A DNA stretch of 12,265 nt from Gemmatimonadota bacterium (GTDB lineage: Bacteria > GCA-2686955): NCBI GenBank assembly GCA_002686955.1, contig NYZA01000085.1, positions 1-12,265 on the forward strand, given 5' to 3'. The first letter of the stretch is position 1; every line of letters starts with the position of its first letter. Position numbers and translations under genes: made by a program. Of this stretch, positions 5,788-12,265 are shown piece by piece. The notes beneath the pieces are model-generated. The model saw only the letters and a program-made list of their open reading frames with translations. It was not told the origin of the DNA and made no database searches.

Positions 5788-7467
5788 ATGAGCGACGAGC
5801 CGAACAAGATCATCTACTCCATGATCCGCGTCTCGAAGAGACACGATCAGAAGACGGTCTTGAAAGAGATCTCCCTCTCCTACTTCTACGGTGCCAAGAT
5901 CGGCGTGCTGGGGTTGAACGGATCGGGGAAGAGCACCCTTCTCAGAATCCTGGCCGGGGTCGACCGGGAGTTCGAGGGGCGCACGGCGATGGCGCCCGGC
6001 CATACGATCGGTCTGCTGGAACAGGAGCCTCATCTCGAAGCGGGCAGATCGGTCAAGGAGATCGTCGAAGAGGGGGTACAGCCGATTGTCGATCTCGCCA
6101 AAGAATACGAGGCGATCAACATGAAGTTCGCCGAGGAGATGTCGGACGAGGAGATGAGCGCTCTGATCGAGAAGCAGGGTGAGGTGCAGGAGAAGATGGA
6201 TGCGCACCAAGCATGGGACCTGGATTCCCGTCTTGAAATGGCGATGGATGCGCTGCGCTGTCCGCCAAGCGACACTTTGGTTGATCGGCTGTCGGGCGGG
6301 GAGCGCCGGCGGGTGGCCCTGTGCCGACTTCTGTTGCAGAAGCCTGATATCTTGCTCCTCGATGAACCGACCAACCACCTCGATGCTGAATCGGTGGCCT
6401 GGCTGGAACACCATTTGCAGCAGTACGAAGGAACCGTCATCGCCGTTACCCATGATCGCTACTTTCTCGACAACGTCGCGGGTTGGATTCTAGAGCTCGA
6501 CCGAGGGGAAGGCATCCCGTGGAAGGGGAACTACTCCTCTTGGCTCGAACAGAAAGAACGGCGCCTGGCGCAGGAGTCGAAAGGGGAGGGAGAGAGACGC
6601 AGGACGCTCCAACGGGAGCTGGAGTGGATTCGGATGACGCCGAAAGGGCGACGGGCAAAGTCGAAGGCTCGAATCAACGCCTACGAGTCGCTGCTCTCGC
6701 AAGGGGGCACGGAGCGGGAGAAGGAGCTGCAGATCTACGTTCCACCGGGCAAGCGACTGGGCGATATCGTGATCCGCGCGGAGCAGGTGCAGAAATCGTT
6801 CGGAGAGCGAATTCTCATGGAAGACGTCGGCTTCGATCTCCCCCCCGGTGGTATCGTGGGGGTGATCGGCCCGAACGGAGCCGGAAAGACCACCCTCTTC
6901 GAGATGATCACCGGCGCATGCCCTCCCGACAGTGGATCGTTGAGAGTCGGCGACACGGTCCAGCTCTCCTATGTCGATCAGGCCCGCGAGATGGATCCGG
7001 AGAAGTCGGTCTGGGAGACGATCTCCGGGGGGGAGGAACAGATGACACTCGGAGACCGCAGAATGAAGTCTCGTGCTTATGTAGCGCGCTTCAACTTCCT
7101 CGGAGCCGACCAGCAGAAGAAGGTCGGCATGCTCTCGGGAGGGGAGCGGAATCGGGTGCATCTCGCCAGCATGCTCACCGAAGGCGGCAATGTGATGCTC
7201 CTCGATGAGCCGACCAACGATCTCGACGTGAACACGTTGCGGGCACTGGAGGAGGCCCTTACCAGCTTCGGCGGTTGCGTCGTGGTCATCAGCCACGATC
7301 GTTGGTTTCTCGATCGCATCGCGACACATATCCTGGCGTTCGAGGGCGAAAGCCAGGTGGTCTGGTTCGAAGGCAACTACTCCGACTACGAAGCCGATCG
7401 CAGGAAGCGACTCGGGTCCGCGGCGGATACTCCGCGACGCATTCGATATAGACAGCTCACGCGCTGA
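5788..7467 (+). CDS. ettA: Energy-dependent translational throttle protein EttA (ABC-F ATPase)
   Basis: At 559 residues this matches EttA (about 555 in E. coli), a soluble ABC-F protein that binds the ribosomal E site and gates the first elongation step according to energy charge. It has two ABC domains and no membrane segments. Domain 1: Walker A GLNGSGKST (42-50), signature LSGGE (168-172), Walker B ILLLDEPTNHLD (188-199, catalytic E193). Domain 2: Walker A GPNGAGKTT (361-369), signature LSGGE (449-453), Walker B LLDEPTNDLD (catalytic E474). An arm insertion (about 90-145) sits in domain 1, and the charged linker (about 243-320, with RMTPKGRRAKSKARINAYESL) is the P-site tRNA interaction motif. 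The N-terminus (IIYSMIRVSKRH) and C-terminus (PRRIRYRQLTR) also fit EttA rather than other ABC-F types. It heads a plus-strand operon with two metallopeptidases. Nothing is truncated. Confidence 0.95.
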   Translation: MSDEPNKIIYSMIRVSKRHDQKTVLKEISLSYFYGAKIGVLGLNGSGKSTLLRILAGVDREFEGRTAMAPGHTIGLLEQEPHLEAGRSVKEIVEEGVQPIVDLAKEYEAINMKFAEEMSDEEMSALIEKQGEVQEKMDAHQAWDLDSRLEMAMDALRCPPSDTLVDRLSGGERRRVALCRLLLQKPDILLLDEPTNHLDAESVAWLEHHLQQYEGTVIAVTHDRYFLDNVAGWILELDRGEGIPWKGNYSSWLEQKERRLAQESKGEGERRRTLQRELEWIRMTPKGRRAKSKARINAYESLLSQGGTEREKELQIYVPPGKRLGDIVIRAEQVQKSFGERILMEDVGFDLPPGGIVGVIGPNGAGKTTLFEMITGACPPDSGSLRVGDTVQLSYVDQAREMDPEKSVWETISGGEEQMTLGDRRMKSRAYVARFNFLGADQQKKVGMLSGGERNRVHLASMLTEGGNVMLLDEPTNDLDVNTLRALEEALTSFGGCVVVISHDRWFLDRIATHILAFEGESQVVWFEGNYSDYEADRRKRLGSAADTPRRIRYRQLTR

Positions 7468-7476
7468 GGCAACTCA

Positions 7477-9495
7477 ATGCTGACAACACCCGTCATATTG
7501 TGCTCCGTCGCGCTCTCGACGCCTCCTTCGTTAGCAACGGTCTCCCATCACGAGATCGACGCGATACTTTTTCCGGACACGGGCCGCATCGAAGTGAAGG
7601 ACTCAATCGATCTGACGTCTTCCCAAGTGGAGACTACGTTGTACATTGGCTCTTCGATGCAGATTCAGTCCGTCGAGGAGTCAGAAGGTCGCAAGCTCGA
7701 CTTCGATGTCGACCCATCGGAACAGCCCGGCTTCTCCCTTCTGAGATGGACCGGCGCCGTTTCGTCTCGAATCGTCGTCCGCTGCACCGCCGACTTCGCT
7801 CCGCCGGCCGAAGGGACCGAGGTCGAACGTGAATACCAGGCGATGGAGATCGCTGCCCGCATCGGACCGTCCGGCGCCTATGTGTCGCCAGCCGCCGGCT
7901 GGTACCCCTCGGGCGCGGAAGAGCTTGCACGCTTCTCTGTCGCACTGACAGTCCCAGATGGCTGGCTCTCGGTTTCGGAAGGGAGGCGGGTTTCCGAAAC
8001 GAGCACGAACGAGGGCACGCGAATCGAGCACTCCGCCGATTTCCCGGTCGATGGGGTCCATCTATGCGCGGGGCCTTACGTTCGAGGCGAGGCTTTCCAG
8101 GGCGAGACCAGGGTCGAGACGTACTTCTTCGAAGCCGACACCTCTCTTGCTCCAACCTACTTACAGGCAACCGTAGGGTATCTCGAGCGGTATGAGAAAC
8201 TCTATGGTGACTATCCTTTCACCAGATTCGCGGTTGTCGAAAACTTCATGCCTACGGGCTACGGAATGCCTACCTTCACGCTGCTCGGGCAGCGCGTGGT
8301 CCGGCTGCCCTTCATTGTCCGAACCTCACTCGGCCATGAGGTGCTCCACAACTGGTGGGGGAATTCGGTTTATGTCGACCAGAGCACGGGCAACTGGTGC
8401 GAAGGCCTGACATCGTACTGCGCCGACTACGCTTACAAAGTCGACCTGGGCCCCGCCGCGGCCCGCCGCTACCGGAAAGATCTACTGAAGGCGTACGCGG
8501 ATTATGTGTCGCTCGAACGCGACATGCCTCTCGCCGAATTCACGGGCCGGATCGATCTCGCTACCCGAGCGATCGGCTACGGAAAGGCCGCGATGGTCTT
8601 CCATATGATGCGTGCCAGGATCGGCGAGGAGGCGTTTGATCGATCGCTGCGCTGGGTCGCCGAGGCGCATCGGTGGCGAAAGACCTCGTGGTCCGATTTC
8701 TTCGATGCCTTCGAGCAGGTGTCGGGACGGAGCCTGGAGGGTGAGCTCGAACAGTGGGTAGAGCGCCCAGGAGCGCCGCATATCTCGATCGAGCACGTCG
8801 AGCTGATCGGGCCGGTCTCGGGGAGCCATCGGATCGATCTCGAGATTGTGCAGCGGGAGCCCGTGTTCTCCATCGACGTTCCCGTGCGAATCACCACGGC
8901 GGACCATGTCATCGATCGCTCGGTTCGGCTCGACGGACCATCGACGCGGGTCTCTATCTCGGTTGTGAATCGCCCCGAGCGAGTCGATATCGATCCTGGC
9001 TACGACATCTTCCGCCGCATGCATCCCGCCGAGATGGAGCCCACACTCTCGCAGTTCTTCGGCGATCCCGGCCGTACGGCCGAGGCGTACGGTGCGTTGC
9101 GATCGGCGGACGGTGCCAAGGCGCTCGTCGCGGCGATCTCGGCACCCGACGCTTCGGGGGAGGGGAGGGAGCAAGATGCGCGAGCAAAGGCGCTGTTGAC
9201 CAGCAAGACCCCTTATCCCGAACGTCTTCCACCCGAGGCTGTCTACGACGGCTCCGGCCGACTCTCGATCGACGGCCACGTTCTGGATCCGGAAAACGAG
9301 GCATGTGTGCTGGCTTTGGCCGGTCCGGCCGGCCCCGAGCTCCACATCATCACTGCAAATCCGGAACAGCTCGCGCCTCTGGGGCGAAAGCTGAGCCACT
9401 ATGGCAGGTACAGTTTTCTGGTCTTCCAGTCCGGAAGAAACGTGGTCAAGGGCAATTGGTCCGTTGATTACAGTCCACTAAGCTACGGTTTTTGA
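7477..9495 (+). CDS. M1-like (gluzincin) zinc metallopeptidase, divergent subfamily
   Basis: The 672-residue protein has a beta-rich N-terminal region (about 20-215) and a thermolysin-like catalytic domain (about 220-430). The zinc site is GHEVLHNWWGN (286-296: H287, E288, H291), with E309 in NWCEGLTSY as the third ligand. Y368 in AIGYGKAAMVF is the likely transition-state tyrosine. Only 17 residues separate H291 from E309, one fewer than the usual M1 spacing, and the GxMEN exopeptidase motif is replaced by ENFMPTGYGMPTFTLLG (255-271). The C-terminal third (about 435-672) is a divergent tail. The start (MLTTPVILCSVALSTPPSLA) looks like a weak signal peptide lacking positive charges, so export is only probable. 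GAGG (7466-7469) overlaps the ettA stop and lies seven bases before ATG, indicating coupled translation. The substrate is unknown; aminopeptidase activity is not assured without the GAMEN residues. Confidence 0.88.
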   Translation: MLTTPVILCSVALSTPPSLATVSHHEIDAILFPDTGRIEVKDSIDLTSSQVETTLYIGSSMQIQSVEESEGRKLDFDVDPSEQPGFSLLRWTGAVSSRIVVRCTADFAPPAEGTEVEREYQAMEIAARIGPSGAYVSPAAGWYPSGAEELARFSVALTVPDGWLSVSEGRRVSETSTNEGTRIEHSADFPVDGVHLCAGPYVRGEAFQGETRVETYFFEADTSLAPTYLQATVGYLERYEKLYGDYPFTRFAVVENFMPTGYGMPTFTLLGQRVVRLPFIVRTSLGHEVLHNWWGNSVYVDQSTGNWCEGLTSYCADYAYKVDLGPAAARRYRKDLLKAYADYVSLERDMPLAEFTGRIDLATRAIGYGKAAMVFHMMRARIGEEAFDRSLRWVAEAHRWRKTSWSDFFDAFEQVSGRSLEGELEQWVERPGAPHISIEHVELIGPVSGSHRIDLEIVQREPVFSIDVPVRITTADHVIDRSVRLDGPSTRVSISVVNRPERVDIDPGYDIFRRMHPAEMEPTLSQFFGDPGRTAEAYGALRSADGAKALVAAISAPDASGEGREQDARAKALLTSKTPYPERLPPEAVYDGSGRLSIDGHVLDPENEACVLALAGPAGPELHIITANPEQLAPLGRKLSHYGRYSFLVFQSGRNVVKGNWSVDYSPLSYGF

Positions 9496-9498
9496 GTC

Positions 9499-12084
9499 AT
9501 GAGCAGCCACATCGTCTCCCTACTCCTCGCGGCAACGCTCGCTTCCCCCAAACCGCTGGATGTTCTGCTTCCACCGGAGGGGGTTTCGATCTCGACGCTC
9601 GACAATGGGCTCACCGTCGTCGCCATCGCGGATCCCACCTTGCCGATGGTCGGGGTAAATGTTGTTGTGAAGGTGGGTTCCGCGACCGAAACGATCGCCA
9701 CGAGCGGATCGTCGCATATGCTGGAGCACCTTCTGTTCAACGGCACGGAGAAGCGGACTCAAGAAGAGCTCTACGCGGATGTGGATCGTTTCGGAGGCTA
9801 TAACAACGCCAATACTAGCCGTTTCTATACGAACTTCATGATGCTCGGTCCCTCGGAGGCGTTCGAGATGATTGTGGAGATCCAAGCCGACATGTTGCAG
9901 CACTCGACGCTGCCAGCCGACAAGCTTGAGAAGGAGCGTGGAATCGTCATCGAAGAGATCGTTCAAGGGCGAGATCGTCCGGGTGAGGCGGCGGAACGCT
10001 TCTTTTACGAAAAGTGTTTCGATTCGAGTGCGCTCGGTATGCCCGTACTCGGCAACCCCAGCACGATCGAGCGCCTGAGACGCGATGATCTGATGCACTT
10101 CTACAAGAGCTACTATGTTCCCAACAACATGGTGATGAGTGTGGTGGGAGGATTCGATGTCGATACTCTCGCGGCGGTGCTCGATCGCCATTGGGTCCAC
10201 GCCCGTGCCCATCCGCTCCCGAAACACGCGATCGGCCGATCACTCCCTCTGGATGGACCGCGCTCCTTCGTGCGCCAGGGCAAGGAGCCGACGACATCGA
10301 TCCACTTGGCCTTCGATGCTCCCGCCTACGGGGACCGAGAGCGGCTCGCCTTCGAGACGGGCGCGTCGCTGCTCGAGTCGGCGCTTCCCGCCGAGCTGCG
10401 CGGGACCGCCGCCGAAAACCTGAGGGGGTTGGGACTACACACTCTCGCCTGGCCGCCCAGTGGCAAGCTGGTCGTCAGCGCCGAACTGGATGCGGGGGAG
10501 GATCCGGCGCCCGCGATCGGCGCCCTCGAGGGAGCGATCCGCCGGTGGGCCAACCGATCGAAAGAGCAGATCGTCCCCGAGAAGCTGGCGAGAGCCGCGG
10601 CGATGGCTGAGGCCGAAGCGGCGGGGCTCTTAGAGAATCCACACTACTACGGCATAGCGAACGCCGAGCACTACGCTCTTGCCGACCCGGACGAGGTGCA
10701 GCTCACCCTTCCCTCGATCGCGAGGCTCTCACCGGAAGAGGTCGCCGAGGCGATCGGTCCTCTCGCCGGTCGGCCGGTCTTGGCCGCGACCCTGCTCGGA
10801 AGCAAGCCGTCGCGCGCCGAGACCGGCGCTCCCCTCGAGGTCGCGACCGAGCGTCTGGTGCTCGGAAACGGGCTCACCTTGATCGTGCGCACCAATCCCT
10901 TCGCGAAGGTGTTCGCCGCCCACTTCTTGGTCCGCGATCGGTCGTTGATCGAAGGACCGGACCGTGAGGGGTGGATCGACCTGATCCACCGCATGATCGC
11001 TGGTGAGGGGGGGGACGAGCAGGCGCGGCGCTTCGATGAGCGCTTGTCCGCACTCGGAGGCAGCCTCAAAGCCTTCGACTCCCCCGGGATCCCCTACGAC
11101 GACTACTACACCTCGCCTCGGTATTCGTTTCTGCGGCTCGAGTCGCCGCCTCGCAACGCCGAAGCCGTGCTGAGCCTGATTACCGAGCGGATTCGTCCCC
11201 TGCGTCCCTCCACGGATGTTCTGCGCAAGGTGCTCGAGGGGGCCGGAGCAGGAGCGATCGACCGCGAGCATTCCGCCCGGGCTACCTCGGGCCGTCTTTT
11301 CGACGAGGCGATTCTCGGAGCGAGCCACCCGCTCAATGGATCGCCGGAGCTGCCGGCCGGAACATCCACCGACCGGATCGAGGCCTCCGCTCTCGAGGCA
11401 CTTTGGGCGGAGGCATTCGTCCCCGCCAATCTCGTAGTCTCCGTCGTGACCCACCTTCCGCCGGAGACGATCGCGGACCGGCTCGAATCGACCCTGAATT
11501 GGAGGGGCGGTACCCCGAAACGGACATGGCCCGAGATACCGTTGACGCTTTCTTCCGCATCGTTCTCCGAGGAGCTCGGGAAGGAGCAGGCTTCACTTCG
11601 CTGGGGTGCGGTCGTGCCGATCGAACCGGAAGACGAGGCCGCTCTAAAGCTGGCTGTGAGCGTGCTTTCTTCCCGACTGCAGAGCGACCTGCGCGAAACG
11701 CGGGGACTGGCCTACTCCTTGGGCGCTTCCGTGATGGTCACCGGCGATCGGGCGTGGATCGAGATCGGCGGAGGAACCAGGCCGGAGAACGTGGAGGAGT
11801 TCAAGGCGGGGATGGACGAGATCGTCTCCGCGATCGCATCGCGGGGCACGACCGGTGAAGAGCTGGAATCCGCCCGCCGCGCACTGCTCGGGCGCATGCG
11901 GATGCGTCAGCTCTCGAGCATGAGCCAAGCGTTTCAGCTCGGCGTCGGTGAGGCGCTCCACGCTTCGCACGAATGGAGTGCCGAGCGCATGCGCCGGCTC
12001 AGCGAAGTCGACAAGAGCGCGGTCGATCTCGCCGCGAATCGCTATCTGCAACCCGCTCACACGGTGGAGGTCGTCGTCTATTGA
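9499..12084 (+). CDS. Double-length M16 (insulinase/pitrilysin-like) zinc protease
   Basis: The 861-residue protein carries two M16 halves in one chain, like the double-length M16 enzymes such as PqqL and pitrilysin rather than the two-subunit M16B pairs. The N-terminal half (about 30-240) has the inverted zinc motif HMLEH (H73, E76, H77) followed by NGT, and the distal glutamate in GIVIEEI (E152/E153). The C-terminal half (about 450-861) restarts with LVLGNGLTLIV. Its equivalent of the zinc motif is degenerate (GWIDLIHRMIAGEGG, 491-505), but it keeps the substrate-binding R/Y motif LRETRGLAYSLG (731-742, Y739). One half is therefore catalytic and the other closes the chamber. MSSHIVSLLLAATLAS may be a weak signal peptide, as in the gene before it. 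It starts three bases after the M1-like stop without a clear ribosome binding site, so coupling is likely. Peptide cleanup in the envelope is an inference. Confidence 0.92.
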   Translation: MSSHIVSLLLAATLASPKPLDVLLPPEGVSISTLDNGLTVVAIADPTLPMVGVNVVVKVGSATETIATSGSSHMLEHLLFNGTEKRTQEELYADVDRFGGYNNANTSRFYTNFMMLGPSEAFEMIVEIQADMLQHSTLPADKLEKERGIVIEEIVQGRDRPGEAAERFFYEKCFDSSALGMPVLGNPSTIERLRRDDLMHFYKSYYVPNNMVMSVVGGFDVDTLAAVLDRHWVHARAHPLPKHAIGRSLPLDGPRSFVRQGKEPTTSIHLAFDAPAYGDRERLAFETGASLLESALPAELRGTAAENLRGLGLHTLAWPPSGKLVVSAELDAGEDPAPAIGALEGAIRRWANRSKEQIVPEKLARAAAMAEAEAAGLLENPHYYGIANAEHYALADPDEVQLTLPSIARLSPEEVAEAIGPLAGRPVLAATLLGSKPSRAETGAPLEVATERLVLGNGLTLIVRTNPFAKVFAAHFLVRDRSLIEGPDREGWIDLIHRMIAGEGGDEQARRFDERLSALGGSLKAFDSPGIPYDDYYTSPRYSFLRLESPPRNAEAVLSLITERIRPLRPSTDVLRKVLEGAGAGAIDREHSARATSGRLFDEAILGASHPLNGSPELPAGTSTDRIEASALEALWAEAFVPANLVVSVVTHLPPETIADRLESTLNWRGGTPKRTWPEIPLTLSSASFSEELGKEQASLRWGAVVPIEPEDEAALKLAVSVLSSRLQSDLRETRGLAYSLGASVMVTGDRAWIEIGGGTRPENVEEFKAGMDEIVSAIASRGTTGEELESARRALLGRMRMRQLSSMSQAFQLGVGEALHASHEWSAERMRRLSEVDKSAVDLAANRYLQPAHTVEVVVY

Positions 12085-12098
12085 GTCGCTTCGCGCTC
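12083..12098 (+). terminator. Weak hairpin right after the M16 stop, possible terminator
   Basis: GAG-T-CGC-TTC-GCG-CTC forms a six-pair stem with one bulged T and a three-base loop, overlapping the stop codon of the M16 gene. Only TT follows (12099-12100), not a T-run, so intrinsic termination is doubtful. Confidence 0.25.
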
Positions 12099-12265
12099 TT
12101 GCCGGAATCAACCGATCGCCAAGCCCGGATATCTCACGAGATTCCGTAGCGAGACCGTGCAGGTTCTTGTCCTGCTGGTGCTTCGTGCCGGTTCGACGCG
12201 GAGGCGTAGTGGTGCTACGTCGCACAAGGCGAAACGGTGGGAAGTGCCGGCAGGGCAGGGAGATG
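12085..12265. other. Right-end stretch, possible repeat or start of an unknown element
   Basis: The 181 bases after the last gene hold no recognised gene. The M16 reading frame stays open after its stop to the window edge (about 60 codons, possible GTG start at 12157), giving an Arg-rich peptide (AGSTRRRSGATSHKAKRW). An imperfect palindrome GGATATCTCACGAGATTCC occupies 12127-12145. A small hairpin with stem CGTAG/CTACG (12205-12209, 12215-12219) and loop TGGTG lies further on. These features could be part of an interspersed repeat or mobile-element end that continues past the window, but this cannot be decided here. Confidence 0.35.

Noticed and set aside
318-12084. Frequent CGATCG words, as a HIP1-like signature
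   Set aside because: The octamer GCGATCGC is only rarely seen; the abundance of GATCG is explained by Asp/Ile/Arg/Ser codons in GC-rich genes. No counts were made.

Overview
The window is GC-rich, densely coded bacterial chromosomal DNA with eight intact protein genes in three strand blocks. No rRNA, tRNA, CRISPR array, phage gene or transposase gene is visible. The gene families suggest a Gram-negative or related soil or marine lineage of the deltaproteobacterial, myxococcal or similar kind. These families are a eukaryote-like NT5C2-type HAD 5'-nucleotidase, an HpnA-like sugar epimerase/reductase, a fused MoaD-MoaE, an FG-GAP/VCBS membrane protein, and an M1-like plus M16 peptidase pair. That placement is an inference from family distribution, not a measurement.

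Block 1 (1-2784, plus strand). A non-coding left end carries a long near-perfect inverted repeat (170-275) whose loop holds three 11-bp direct repeats. It is followed by a four-helix membrane protein with a DUF4328-like core and a bacterial PH-like C-terminal domain, then by an NT5C2-type 5'-nucleotidase. Block 2 (5645-2786, minus strand) is a tightly overlapped operon: HpnA-like SDR, MoaD-MoaE fusion (ATGA overlap), and a single-pass membrane protein with an FHA-like cytoplasmic part and a PQQ/FG-GAP extracytoplasmic part (TGATG overlap). Its last stop codon lies one base from the stop of the convergent nucleotidase. Block 3 (5788-12084, plus strand) is ettA (ABC-F translation factor), an M1-like metallopeptidase and a double-length M16 metallopeptidase, separated by 9 and 3 bases. 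The right end (12085-12265) is probably non-coding, but one frame stays open to the window edge.

I see no clear new defence or mobile system. The items most worth a second look are: (a) the orphan inverted repeat with helically phased repeats, which looks like a MITE-like or recombinase-recognition element sitting on the upstream side of the first gene; (b) the MoaD-MoaE fusion with an internal Gly-Gly and a second Gly-Gly at its extreme C-terminus; (c) the M1-like peptidase with a 17-residue rather than 18-residue zinc-ligand spacing and no GAMEN motif, coupled to an M16 protease and EttA; and (d) the unusual FHA-like/TM/VCBS protein.
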